Part shown: piece by piece, positions 10,725 to 22,771 of the stretch
Layout: each line of letters starts with the position of its first letter
Position numbering within the stretch: the first letter of the stretch is position 1
Position numbers and translations under genes: made by a program
Assembly (NCBI RefSeq): GCF_902167145.1
Contig: NC_050104.1
Span: 104,295,849 to 104,359,848, forward strand
Direction: 5' to 3'
DNA from: Zea mays
Lineage: Eukaryota; Streptophyta; Magnoliopsida; Poales; Poaceae
Length of the DNA: 64,000 nucleotides
The notes under the pieces: model-generated
Seen by the model: the letters and a program-made list of their open reading frames with translations, nothing else
What the model was told of the DNA's origin: nothing
Database searches by the model: none

Positions 10725-11950
10725 TCCAAACTTGGTATGTCTTGAATATACTTGGTTTGGCTGATGAAGGTGCCCTCTTGGAGTTGCTTGACTTGAAATC
10801 CTAAGAAATACTTCAACTCCCCCATCATAGACATCTCGAATTTTTGAAACATTATCCTACTGAACTCTTCACAAGTAGATTTGTTAGTAGACCCAAATAT
10901 GATATCATCAACATAAATTTGGCATACAAACAAATGATTTGCAATGGTTTTAGTAAAGAGTGTAGGATCGACTTTACCGACTTTGAAGCCATTAGTGATA
11001 AGAAAATCTCTTAGGCATTCATACCATGCTCTTGGGGTTTGCTTGAGCCCATAAAGCGCCTTAGAGAATTTATACACGTGATTAGGGTACTCACTATCTT
11101 CAAAGCCGGGAGGCTGCTCAACCTAGACCTCTTCCTTGATTGGTCCATTGAGGAAGGCACTTTTCACGTCCATTTGGTAAAGCTTAAAGACATGGTAAGT
11201 AGCATAGGCAAGTAATATACGAATTGACTCAAGCCTAGCTACGGGTGCATAGGTTTCACCGAAATCCAAACCTTCGACTTGTGAATAGCCCTTGACCACA
11301 AGTCGGGCTTTGTTCCTTGTCACCACACCATGCTCATCTTGCTTGTTGCGAAATACCCACTTGGTTCCTACAACATTTTGGTTAGGACGTGGAACAAGAT
11401 GCCATACCTCATTCCTCATGAAGTTGTTGAGTTCCTCTTGCATTGCCAACACCCAATCTGAATCTCTTAATGCATCTTCCACCCTGTATGGCTCAATAGA
11501 AGACACAAAAGAGTAATGTTCACAAAAGTGTGCGACACGAGATCGAGTGGTTACCCCCTTATGAATATCGCCGAGGATGGAGTTCACGGGGTGATCTCGT
11601 TGTATCGCTTGGTGGACTCTTGGGTGTGGCGATCTTTGACCCTGTTCTTCTTGATCATCTTCCTTGTCTTGATCATGGTCATCTCCCCCTTGATCATTGT
11701 CCTCTTCTTGAGGTGGCTCATCTTCTTGATCTTCTTCTTCATTGTCTTGAGTCTGATCCTCATCTTGGGTTGGTGGAGATGCTTGATTGGAAGATGATGG
11801 TTGATCTTGTGCTTGTGGAGACTCTTCGGATTCCTTAGAACACACATCCTCAATGGACATGTTCCTTAGCGCGACGCATGGAGCCTCTTCATCATCTAGT
11901 TCTTTAAGATCAACTTGCTCTACTTGAGAGCCATTAGTCTCATCAAACAC
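10721..11950 (-). pseudogene. reverse transcriptase of the minus-strand copia element
   Basis: Two segments in one frame separated by an in-frame TAG at 11123. The first (11950-11123) has an acidic linker rich in D/E/Q and then [20 protein letters not shown] and [16 protein letters not shown]. The second (11077-10721) has [20 protein letters not shown] and the catalytic box YVDDIIFG. A frameshift near 10725 separates it from RNase H. The domain content is complete but the frame is broken. Confidence 0.82.
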
Positions 11951-12039
11951 AATGTCACAAGAAACCTCAACTAATCCAGTGGATTTGTTGAAGACTCTAT
12001 ATGCCCTTGTGTTTGAGTCATATCCTAGTAAAAAGCCTT

Positions 12040-13215
12040 CTATAGCCTTAGGAGCAAATTTAGATTTTCTACCTCTTTTAACAAGAATAAAGCATTTGCT
12101 ACCAAAGACTCTAAAATATGAAACATTGGGCTTTTTACCGGTAAGGAGTTCATAAGATGTCTTCTTGAGGATTCGGTGAAGGTAGAGCCGGTTGATGGAG
12201 TAGCAGGCGGTGTTAATCGCCTTAACCCAAAGCAGTCCGGAGTCTTATACTCATCAAGCATGGTCCTCGCCATGTCAAGTAGAGTTCTATTCTTCCTCTC
12301 CACTACACCATTTCGTTGAGGTGTGTAGGGAGAAAAGAACTCATGCTTGATGCCCTCTTCCTCAAGAAAGCCTTCAATTTGAGAGTTCTTGAACTCCATC
12401 CCGTTGTCGCTTCTTATTTTCTTGATCCTTAATCCGAACTCATTTTGAGCCCGTCTCAAGAATCCCTTTAAGGTCCCTTGGGTCTGTGATTTTTCCTGCA
12501 AAAAGAACACCCAAGTGAAGCGAGAATAATCATCCACAATTACAAGACAATACTTCCTCCGATGCTTATGTAAGCTATCGGGCCGAATAGATCCATGTGG
12601 AGTAGCTCAAGCGGCCTATCGGTCGTCATGATGTTCTTGTGTGGATGGTGGGCATCGACTTGCTTTCCTACTTGACATGCGCTACAAACCCTGTCTTTCT
12701 CAAAATGAACATTTGTTAGTCCTAAAATGTGCTCTCCCTTTAGAAGCTTGTGAAGATTCTTCATCCCAACATGGGCTAGTCGGTGATGCCAGAGCCAACA
12801 CATATTAGTCTTAGCAATTAAGCAAGTGTTGAGTTCAGCTCTATTGAAATCAACTAAGTATAGCTGACCCTCTAACATTCCCTTAAATACTACTGAATCA
12901 TCACTTCTTCTAAAGACAGTAACACCTACATCAGTAAATAGCCAGTTGTAGCCTATATTGCATAATTGAGAATCAGAAAGCAAATTATAATCTAAAGAAT
13001 CTACAAGAAAAATATTGGAAATGGAATGATCAGGTGATGTAGCAATTTTACCAAGTCCTTTGACCAAACCTTGATTTTCGTCCCCGAATGTGATAGCTAT
13101 TTGGGGATCTTGGTTTTTCTCATAGGAGGAGAACATCCTTTTCTCCCCTGTCATGTGGTTTGCGCACCCGCTATCAATTATCCAACTTGAGCCCCCGGAT
13201 GCATAAACCTACAAA
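12040..13215 (-). pseudogene. protease, GAG-pre-integrase and integrase of the minus-strand copia element
   Basis: After the gag stop the frame gives a retropepsin motif near 13180 (WIIDSGC), the HHCC zinc-binding block [20 protein letters not shown] with CSACQVGKQ, and the integrase start [15 protein letters not shown] shift near 12540 leads to the rest of the core: [24 protein letters not shown] and [10 protein letters not shown], the D, D and E blocks. The frame breaks again after KTPDCF and the C-terminal part is scrambled. Confidence 0.8.
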
Positions 13216-13221
13216 ACAAAT

Positions 13222-15833
13222 TTAGGCCTTGTTCTTAGGTACCCAAATGGTCTTAGGTCCTTTCACATTAGGAACAAGCACCTTGGGTACCCAAACACAA
13301 GTCTTGTAGCCCTTGTGTTTGCCCCCAACATATTTGGCAACTATTTTGCCTGATTTGTTAGTAAGCACATAAGAAGCATCAAAAGTCTTAAATGAAATGT
13401 TATGATCATTTGATGCAATAGGAGATTTCTTTTTAGGCATTTTAACATGGGTAGAATGCCTAGAGCTAGATGCCTCACTCTTGTACATAAAAGCATGATG
13501 GGAAACAGAATGAGACTTCCTAGCATGAATTCTCCTAATCTTGTGCTCAGGATAACCAGCAGGATATAAAAAGTAACCCTCATTATCCTGTGCCATGGGA
13601 GCCTTGCCCTTAACAAAATTGGACAATCTCATAGGTGCATTAAGCTTGACATTGTCTCCCTGTTGGAAGCCAATGACATCCTTAATGCCAGGGCGTCTTC
13701 CATTATAGAGCATGCTTCTAACAAATTTAAAATTTTCATTTTCTATCTCATGCTCATTAATTTTACTAGTTAGTTGAGCTATGTGATCATTTTGTTGTTT
13801 AATTAAAGCTAGGTGATCATGAATAGCATCAACATTAACATCTCTACATCTAGTGCAAATAGAGACATGACTAAAAGTAGATGTAGAGTGTTTGCATGCA
13901 TTTAATTCATCAATCTTAGCATGTAACATGGCATTCTCATTTCTAAGAATGAAAATAGAATCATTGCAAACATTTAAATCTTTAGCCTTAGAAATTAGTT
14001 TATCATTCTCAATCTTAAGGCTAGAAATTGATTCATTCAACTTGTCAATCTTATCAATCAAACTAGAATTATCATTTTTAAGGTTGACAAGAGAATCATC
14101 ACAAACATTTAATTTCTCAACCTTAGCAATTAATTTGGCATTTTCAATTCTAAGGTTAGAGATAGTGTCATGGCAAATGCTAAGCTCACTAGTTAATTTT
14201 TCACATTTCTCTACTTCCTGAGCATAGGCATTTTTTACTTTAACATGCTTTTTGTATTCCTTAATAAGGAATTCCTCTTGGCTATCCAAGAGTTCATCCT
14301 TCTCATGAATAGCACCTATCAATTCATTTAATTTTTCCTTTTGTTTCATGTTTAGGTTGGCAAAAAGAGCAAGCAAATTATCTTCATCATTACTAGAGCT
14401 ATCCTCATCACTAGATGTTGCATATTTAGTGGAGGCTCTAGATTTTACCTTCTTCTTTTTGCCGTTCTTTGCCATGAGGCACTTGTGGCCGACGTTGGGG
14501 AAGAGGAGGCCTTTGTTGACGGCGTCCTCGTCGGAGGAGGAGTCAGTGGAGCTCTCGTCGGAGTCCCATTCCCGACATACGTGGGCATCGCCGCCCTTCT
14601 TCTTGTAGTACTTCTTCTTTTCCTTCTTCTTCCCTCTCTTGCCATTGCCCCTGTCACTGTCACTAGAAATAGGACATTTTGCAATAAAGTGACCGGGCAT
14701 ACCACACTTGTAGCAAACTTTCTTGGAGCGGGGTTTGTAATCCCTCCCCCTCCTTTGCTTGAGGATTTGGCGGAAGCTCTTGATGATGAGCGCCATTTCC
14801 TCGTTGTCGAGCTTGGAGGCGTCGATGGGGAGCCTACTTGAGGTAGACTCTTCTTTCTTCACCTCTGTCGCTTTGACTGCGATGGGTTGCATCTCGGGTG
14901 TGGAGGTGTCGCCTTGCTCGACGATTTGTTTGGAGCCTTTGATCATCAACTCAAAGCTCACAAACTTTCCTATCACTTCCTTGGGAGACATTAACTTATA
15001 CCGAGGATCACCACGAATTAATTGAACTTGAGTGGGATTACGAAAAACAAGTGATCTAAGAATAACCTTGACCATTTCATGGTCATCCCACTTGGTGCTC
15101 CCGAGGTTGCGCACTTGGTTGACCAAGGTCTTGAGCCAGTTGTACATTGCTTGTGGCTCCTCTCCTTGGTTGAGGATGAATCGACCGAGCTCCCCCTCGA
15201 TCGTCTCCTGCTTGGTGATCTTGGTAACCTCATTCCCTTCGTGTGCGGTTTTTAGCACGTCCCAAATCTCCTTGGCACTTTTTAGCCCTTGCACCTTGTT
15301 ATACTCCTCTCGACATAGAGAGGCGAGGAGTGTAGTGGTGGCTTGGGAGTCAAAGTGTCGGATTTGGGTGACCTCGTCCGAATCATATGCTTCATCCCCC
15401 ATGGATGGTACCTGCGCTCCAAACTCAACAATGTCCCAAATACTAGAGTGGAGTGAGGTTAGATGATGCCTCATTTTATCACTCCACATGCAATATCTTC
15501 ACCGTCAAAAACCGGTGGTTTGCCTAATGGGACAGAAAGTAAAGGAGTGTGTTTGGAAATGCAAGGATAGTGTAAGGGGATCTTACTAAACTTCTTGCGC
15601 TCATGGCGCTTAGAAGTGACGGACGGAGCGTCGGAGCCGGAGGTGGAGGGCGACAAAGAGTCGGTCTCGTAGTAGACCACTTTCTTCATCTTCTTCTTCT
15701 TGTCGCCACTCCGATGCGACTTGACGTGGGGAGGTGATTCCTCCCTTCCTTTGGCGCCGGACTCCTTTGATGGAGCCTTCCCGCGGCTTGTGTCCGTTTC
15801 CATCTCCCTCTTCGCAGATCCTCCTGACATCAC
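13222..15833 (-). pseudogene. gag: gag of the minus-strand copia element
   Basis: The protein runs from an ATG at 15833 through LSVPLGKPPVFDGED, is frameshifted near 15490, and continues at 15489-13222. Visible parts are the copia gag domain (YNKVQGLKSAKEIWDVLKTA, GELGRFILNQGEEP) and a CX2CX4HX4C zinc knuckle (CYKCGMPGHFIAKC). A long heptad-like coiled coil with repeated KLI..K.EKLN segments follows, then a basic C-terminus ending WVPKNKA. The coiled coil is characteristic of Sirevirus Gag. One frameshift prevents full-length product. Confidence 0.82.
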
Positions 15834-15864
15834 TTCAAGTTGTTAGACTCTAATGAAGTACCGG

Positions 15865-15876
15865 GCTCTGATACCA
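15865..15876 (-). other. primer-binding site, initiator tRNA-Met type
   Basis: The minus strand reads TGGTATCAGAGC two bases inside the LTR. This is the standard complement of the 3' end of plant initiator tRNA-Met used by Ty1/copia elements. Confidence 0.85.
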
Positions 15877-15878
15877 AT

Positions 15879-17074
15879 TGAAAGTCGCCTAGAGGGGGGT
15901 GAATAGACAAATCTAAAATTTATAAACTTTAAGCACAACTACAAGCCGGGGTTAGCGTTAGAAATAAAACCGAGTCCGAAAGAGAGGGTGAAAACAAATC
16001 AACCAAGGAAATAGAGCGGATGACACGGTGATTTGTTTTACCGAGGTTCGGTTCTTGCAAACCTACTCCCCGTTGAGGTGGTCACAAAGACCGGGTCTCT
16101 TTCAACCCTTTCCCTCTCTCAAACGATCACCTAGACCGAGTGAGTTTTCTCCTCAATCAAATGGGTTACTTAGACCCCGCAAGGACCACCACACAATTGA
16201 TGTCTCTTGCTTTGATTACAAATGTCTTGAGAACAAAAAATGGGGAAGAAGAAAAGCGATCCAAGCGACAAGAACTCAAATGAACACAAAAATCTCTCTC
16301 TCACTAGTCATTAAGTGTTTGGAGTGATTTTGGACTTGGGAGAGGATTTGATCTCTTGTTTGTGTCTTGGAGTGAAGTCTAGAGCTCTTGTATTGAATGC
16401 AATATGCTGGAAACTTGGATGCCTTGAATAGTGGTGATTGGGGGGTATTTATAGCCCCAACCACCAAAACAGCCGTTGGGGAGGGCTGCTGTCGATGGGC
16501 GCCCCGGACAGTCCGGTGCACCACCGGACACTGTCCGGTGCGCCAGCCACGTCACCCAACCGTTAGAGTTCTGACGGTTTCGATCGTTGGAACTCTGACA
16601 TCTTGGTGCACCGGATAGTCCGGTGCCGCACCGGACAGCTACTGTTCAGTGTCCGGTGCGCCTCTAGCGCTTACTCTAACTTCTCTCGTGAACTGTAGCT
16701 CTGTCTGGGCACTGTGCAGTCGACCGTTGCGCTGATAGCCGTTGCTCCACTTGGTACACCGGACAGTCCGGTGAATTATAGCGGAGTGCGCCTGGAGAAA
16801 CCCGATGGTGAAGAGTTTGAAGTCAATCCACCCTGGTGCACCGGACACTGTCCGGTGGCACACCGGACAGTCCGGTGCGCCAGACCAGGGTTCTCTTCGG
16901 TTTCTTTTGCTAATTTCTTTTGAACCCTAACTTTAATCTTTTTATTGTTTGTGCTAAACCTTTGGCACCTGTAGAACATATAATCTAGAGCAAACTAGTT
17001 AGTCCAATTATTTGTGTTGGGCATTTCAACCACCAAAATCATTTAGAAAAAGGTTTGACCCTATTTCCCTTTCA
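15879..17074 (-). repeat. 5' LTR of the minus-strand copia element (1196 bp)
   Basis: The plus strand runs from TGAAAGTCGCC at 15879 to CCCTTTCA at 17074, giving terminal inverted repeats TGAAAG...CTTTCA. The inner edge is followed after two bases by a tRNA-Met primer site. A TATAAATA box lies on the minus strand at 16446-16453. The outer flank GTAAG (17075-17079) is the predicted target duplication; its partner is outside the window. Confidence 0.85.
16505..16885. repeat. cluster of CACCGGAC(A/T)GTCCGGTG palindromes in the LTR
   Basis: Perfect or near-perfect palindromes built on CCGGAC...GTCCGG, often followed by TGCGCC, occur at about 16505-16550, 16612-16665, 16757-16775 and 16834-16885. 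Some have a spacer CAGTGT/ACACTG between the halves. Such clusters upstream of the core promoter are a known mark of maize Sirevirus LTRs. The copia LTRs at 51125 and 58755 carry the same motif in an otherwise different LTR. Confidence 0.75.
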
Positions 17075-18996
17075 GTAAGTCTCTACCTAGGTCACCTAGG
17101 GGTTCGACCAGGCCATAGTGGTTCTCGACCTTGGGAGGCGATGGTTGATCAAGAACCATATCATGAGCCTTGTTCTTGCTCAAGCTAAGCTTCACATCTT
17201 GACCAATGTTAATAATATACCTATAAATTATGTCAGACATTCAGAGTCTAACATGAGAGCAAACTTGTAGGACGCTAGGTCAGGTTTTGTTACCTCACCC
17301 TGTGGGGGTGTATCGGCCACTCCCACTCTTGGCATTTGTTCACATAAAGAATATGAACAATGTGAGAAGGATCACATGCACGCCTACTGCATGGTCTAGT
17401 CTAGGCCCACATGGTAAGCTCACCCTGCATGCAGCCGAAACCTTGGTGTGCAATGGACAACCGGGAAGGTGAACCCAAGGAAGGCACAATGAAAACAAGC
17501 ATCACTTGATAGTTAAATCTAGGCTTCAGCGGATGATGTAAAAAACAACTAAAGATTGTTGAGCACTACCGGACGAGAGATGATGCCCAACACATCACCA
17601 CCAATTGAAGAGTAGGACTCAAAACACTAGAAATTACCTGAGACAGTGTAACTTTGTCAAGCGCCTCGACGCCCAACGTCGCTGGACCGCGGCTACGCAG
17701 TTCGCAGTCGCGCTCCAGACCTTCACCGTGAGGGATTCCTCACCAGTGGCTTGAGAGAGGCAAGGGAGAAGAGCAGTTTTGGATAATTGATCTTGCTTGA
17801 TTATTTCCCAGCCTATTACACGGCATATATATAGCCTCTGGTTCAACCAACCTTTCCTATGATTAAGGCATATGAAAAGGAAATTAATCTTAACCAATCT
17901 CTCCTATTATTAAGGCATATGAAAAGGAAACTAATCTTAACCAATCCCTCCTATGATTAAGGCATGCAAGAGGGAAACTAATCCTTATCTTTCTAAACTT
18001 AGCCACTGATTGTGGCGCCTGCCTTGGCTGTGCGATCTGCAGCCCTCCTGGCGTCACGACGGCGCCTGTAAGTGCGGCCGTACATGACAAACTTGTACTC
18101 CCATCGCCCTCTGCTATTGAAGACTGGGTGTGAGCTTGTGTGGAAGGGATGAAACTCATAGGAACCGACCAAACCATAGACCAGTAGCATAGTGATCTCC
18201 GATGACTCAATTTCTCTTGTTGTAAGAACTTAATTGGATACCTAGTACCGGATATAGGGTTTAATTAGACACCCGAACTAGGATAAATTCTTTGTGTTTT
18301 AAAAATTCTTTGTGAATTCCTTGTGTCACATGACGCCATATAAATAGATTAAGGGAGCCGACGGGTTTAGCCAACGCTAATCACTCGACCACAAAACCTT
18401 AATCGACACTTTGTAGAGGTCCCCATCACTTAGGCGTTCGTAGTGATTGGAAGAGTTGTGGCTCATGGCTTCGATCCCTGCTGTCTCCCCAATGAGAACG
18501 GGATTGGAGCTTCCCCTGCAAGTGCTAATGGAGGAGTTGATTCACCGCTGATCAACGACATGAACCAATCTCCTCGCCACACGTAGGGAGGTGGAGGAGG
18601 AGGCGGTGGATATTCACTGCAGGACGACACCGCGATGGCTGCTACGATCAATGAAGGTATGTACACTTATTCCTCTAGTAGAATAGATCTACTCATAATC
18701 GAGGATTTACAATTACGGATTGGTATTTTAGGGGCTTAGGAATCGATCCTAGGCACCATAGAATCTAACACGACCCACACCGAATCATTAGATTACTATC
18801 ATGGAACAGAATACATGACACAGTGTAAAGCAACGTCTAACTTTTATTCCATTGTAACACACATGTATATTTTCCAACCAATTATAATCTATCAATAAAT
18901 ATTGTCTCAATTCTAAAATAAATAGATTCTAAGATTTTAAATTTGACCAAAAAGAACAACATTCTTAAAATATATGGGCATTATTAGCATCGAGTG
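17075..18996. other. intergenic DNA, probable remnants of unidentified repeats
   Basis: No gene recognised. It holds a 47-bp repeat in three copies (17845-17986), a minus-strand TATATATA near 17825 and a plus-strand TATAAATA at 18339-18346. The promoter-like boxes suggest eroded LTRs, but I found no TG...CA ends with matching duplications. Confidence 0.4.
17845..17986. repeat. 47-bp tandem repeat, three copies
   Basis: Copies start at 17845, 17892 and 17939. The shared core is CTCCTATGATTAAGGCAT, and the third copy has diverged (GCATGCAAGAGGG). Function unknown. Confidence 0.75.
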
Positions 18997-19660
18997 TGTT
19001 GGTTCCTCGTTTTTTATTCCTGTAAGATATAAAAACAAGACAACACGAGAAAATTAATATTGGACTTCGTCCTTTAGTTAACTCTTTTTTGAGATTAATT
19101 AAAGGAAGAAGATAGGAAATATAAAATGACTTCGACAGGAATAAATTATGAAATGTAGAAGATAAAATAGATTTGTATTAAAACACTGCTTCATTCTTGG
19201 CATTATAATCAATAATTACAAATACACCTTTTACTTTACAGATGACAATGTGAAGGCAAGAAAGCGAGCAAGCCAATTCGCCCCAAACAAAAAAGTGTCC
19301 CATGCATGATATTGTGCTCCTATTTATAGTGTCGTGGGGTACATCTTCATCAAAATTACAATTACGATCTTAAGTCTATACATATGAACTATAAAGATGA
19401 TTAGGGGTATTATCGTATTTTTCTTTGATAACCTTGTGGAACAAGTCTTAGGGGTCTCGCTCTTCTCTTGTTAGCTTCTTCGTTGTAGGCGCATGGCGTA
19501 GATCTGATGCTTATAGCTTCGCCTTTGCGGTCGTGATCATGGCTAACCATCTCCGAACGAAGGTTTCCTTCGGCATTTACACAGTTATACCTAAAACAAA
19601 CTTAAGAATTATTGGTTGATTAGTATTTCGAGGACCTTCGCCTACGGAGCCCCCCCAACA
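18997..19660 (-). mobile_element. solo LTR with perfect 5-bp target-site duplication
   Basis: A 664-bp segment starting TGTTGG and ending CCAACA is flanked on both sides by GAGTG (18992-18996 and 19661-19665). There is no interior. A minus-strand TATAAATA at 19321-19328 sets its orientation. The structure is that of a solo LTR left by recombination between the two LTRs of a complete element. The family is not identified. Confidence 0.85.
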
Positions 19661-19718
19661 GAGTGTATAAAGTAATTATGGGTGTTTGTAAACAATAACT
19701 ATCATATTCAGGAGAGAT

Positions 19719-20058
19719 CCTTAAGAACATCTCCAATAGTTACGACGACGTCTTGATATAAGAGGTTGTGTCTAGCAATGGCGGCATCAAGGCATCTGCG
19801 CTGGAGATGGATTTGTGGTAATAGGACAGTGGGACAACGCAAAACAGTGGCAAAAGTATGATTTTTGTGATTGATTTAGTACCGACGTTGATTTATGGAG
19901 TCCTATCTAGGTAAATCTAGGGATGAAATTGAGTTTTGTAAGAAATTTGTAAATTTAAAGAACTGATTTACATAACTATTGGACAAGAGTTTTTATAGAA
20001 AACTTATTAAGTTTATATTTAGGGACTTATTTATTTAACTAATGGAGATGCTCTAAGG
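19719..20058. mobile_element. MITE-like element with terminal inverted repeats
   Basis: About 340 bp. The left end CCTTAAGAACATCTCCAATA is an imperfect inverted copy of the right end (read inward CCTTAGAGCATCTCCATTAG). The interior is AT-rich and non-coding. The 'GAGCATCTCCAA' end is common among small grass DNA transposons. The target duplication is not clear, so the superfamily is left open. Confidence 0.55.
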
Positions 20059-21047
20059 ATAGAAAAGGAGATGAGTACAGGTCCATTGTACGCGCATATT
20101 CTGGCGTTGTCGCGCTCGTCCTGCTCAAAAAGCTAGTGGGTGGGAGTGGGACATCGGGACGGCGACGCGAGCGGGCTGCCTGAGTCGCCCGGGAACTGCT
20201 TGCGCGCCTTTTTCGCGGATGTGCTTTCCTTCCCGTTGTTACGAAATACGCTACGGCACGACCGCCTGAGGCGCGTGATTTTTATCCTTGGGCAGCGCCT
20301 GCGAAATCGCCTGTAGCTTTACTTTCAGTTGGGAGCTAGTTGGAGGGCCGTTAGGTTCGTTGGTGGTCCCATCCATTCTTTGTCCAAGTGTTGTCAAACA
20401 CGACGAGGCAGACTGGACTTGCACTCGCAAGGACGGTCCTCGTTTGAGCCAAAGCATTATTTGTACCATAGCTGTATAGCATAACTTATAAATCTAAAAC
20501 TAAACTAAACTTAATAGGAAATAATCCTATTAAGGATCGTCAGTCGTCTACTATGTAACAGAGTAAGTAGCTCGTACGTGTTTACATTAACTAAACTAAA
20601 CTTTAGTCCATAATTTTGAACGGCAAAAAGAAGGTCTAAACATGTATAACTTATGGACTAACAAAAACTAATGGAGACTGATAAATATATACTCGTACAA
20701 CTTATTAGATTTTTTTAACTCATCTATATTCAGCCTATTATTCAACGCCAAACTAAGTGCAGCTGGGCCTCGCGACGGCCAGCCATCGGGAGGATGGGCC
20801 AACTACCTAGACAGAACGCTACCTTCTTCGCACCCAAATGTCATGCCATGTATTTGGTATAGCATAGCCGCTACTTGTTGAAAAAAAATAATTTATCTGG
20901 AAAAAATTGAGGAAAAATAGATTTTTTGCTTATTGTTTGTTTTTGTTGTAATTCACTCCCACTTATTACTTGTCAGTGTTCCTTTTAGGTAGATATGGAT
21001 TGAATCCATTTTGATTTTTGTGTATAAGCAAAGTTGTTTGGTATCAG
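20059..21047. other. intergenic DNA without a recognised feature
   Basis: A GC-rich patch at 20150-20450 is followed by AT-rich sequence. Short frames such as 20251-20469 show no domain. I see no gene, RNA or mobile-element ends. Confidence 0.4.
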
Positions 21048-21604
21048 TGTTTTGATCCGAGGGTCCTAACCAACGAGTGAATTTGTGCTACATGTCCCGG
21101 TTTAGATGAGTGATGCAAAAAGACACAAGATTTATCCTGGTTCGAGCAATAGAAGGTCCTACTTCCAGCGAGAGAGATAAGACTTATATTATCTTGCGCC
21201 TAGGTGCTCATAGTAGGGGGTACAAGTTGGTAGAGGGAGTGGATCTCAAATCTCTGTGATTGATTGAGGCTAGTGCCAATATCGAAAGTGGAGGGCAAAC
21301 GGTGAAGTGTTGTCCTGTGTCTTCTGGGGACTCTGGACTCCTCCTTTTATAGCCACAAAGGGAGGAGCCAAGGGGTACAAAGGTCGCCGTAATGTTGAGG
21401 GGGGGAGGGCATAAATCCGAGCCCCTGTAGCATATGGCCGTCGGGATAGCCCCTGTCCTAGCTGTTGTTTTTTATCAGGAGGAGGATGTTTGGTTCCTGT
21501 ATCCCATGTTTTGACTAAGCAGAGAGCCGAGGCCAGGGTCGGGGGCTCGGATGCTTACCCGAGCCCATCCTGTGGACGAGATGTTTGAGCCGTAGTGGTT
21601 GAAA
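21048..21604 (-). mobile_element. probable solo LTR or LTR fragment
   Basis: A 557-bp segment beginning TGTTTTGATCC is flanked by TATCAG on both sides (21042-21047 and 21605-21610). It contains a minus-strand TATAAAAG (21344-21351) and the GC-rich, tandem-CGAGCC style of gypsy LTRs. The right end reads GGTTGAAAT instead of ending CA, so an end mutation or a slightly different boundary must be assumed. Confidence 0.5.
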
Positions 21605-21610
21605 TATCAG

Positions 21611-22771
21611 GTCCTTGAAGTTTCTTTCTTGAATGGTCAAATATCTAGTTTCTTCAATATAGTCCAGGGGTTGCACTACAAGCTTGGTGTTCTCAATTGT
21701 GCTTACAAGGTTAGGTAGGCTCTTGTGTCATAATTTGACTGCCTTTCTTGTTCGTTTAAATTTGGCCATTAGCTGCATGGCAGGGTCTTGTTGTTGAGTT
21801 GGCTGATTCCAAGTTGTTTGAACTACAGCCGGAAGATCATCATATTGCAGCCAAACATTCTCAAATTGTACGGCCGATTTGACCATGCCAAAAGAAAAAC
21901 AGCTCAACTCAAGAAAATTGCACCTTATCACTCATATATAAATTGACAAACATTTTTTTAGGTCGTAAGTTAGACCGTTTCTAACAGTTCACTCATATGG
22001 TCACTCAAAACATTATTTTGTACTGTAAACTATATTGTCCATAGAGTGGAGTTTAAATATGGGGATGATGATAACTAAAATGCTAGATATAGCCTTACAT
22101 ACACCCCCACAAGGTATTTCTTCCCCATATCTTTCTTCAATTTCTGATGGTACACAAACATATACATACGCCATACTTGTGTGTGTATATACATACATAC
22201 ATACACTCTGTTTACATCAGATTAAGCTCCTAATTAAGGAGGAGATTAACAAAAACTCTTAGCTTCGCACCACAACGCTAATAAACGCATTGGGTGGCGG
22301 AGGCAAGCAGGCAAATACTACAAACTGAGATAAATACATGATGCTTGTTCCTTTTCACATATCAATCTCGACCACTACTACTACTAGCCAAGCTAATAAT
22401 GAAATCCAAACCCTACCTACGTTTCTATCTCCTTTTTTGAGATTATGTCTATACAGATACTGACAACCCTTGTCAATATACTGGCATGTACATATATCTT
22501 TCGCCTACATTATTTGTGTAGTGTATGTATGCATGTATACAACTATATATCTATTATGTAACAAGCTATAGCTCTAAACATATGTACCTAGCTATATATG
22601 GTGACCTACCACCAGCAGCAGATTTTGGATCACTTCACTGCTCAGACCTGATGAGTGTCACACAGCATCATCTCGTGCTGGCTGAAGAGTTTTACTGTAT
22701 TATTTTAAAGGTTGACGACGACGACGACTGGGTGTTGCACTCCAACCGCTGGAGGAGCTTAGACGAGCGAG
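21611..22771. other. 3' flank of the PLATZ gene, no other gene seen
   Basis: AT-rich DNA with an (ATAC)n microsatellite near 22186-22206. The PLATZ 3' untranslated region should lie in its right part, but no unambiguous polyadenylation signal was pinned down. Confidence 0.4.

Larger units (their letters stand above)
9886..17074 (-). mobile_element. Ty1/copia retrotransposon, Sirevirus-like (Opie/Ji group), decayed, 3' part displaced by the gypsy insertion
   Basis: The minus strand carries a 5' LTR (17074-15879), a tRNA-Met primer site, gag with coiled coil and zinc knuckle, then protease, integrase, RT and RNase H in copia order. The pol stop is at 9966. The sequence then runs 80 bases into the 3' untranslated part and is cut at 9885 by the gypsy insertion, so the rest and the 3' LTR lie left of the window. 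It is closely related in protein sequence to the copia element at 51125-59966 but has a different LTR. Multiple frameshifts and stops show it is old. Confidence 0.88.
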
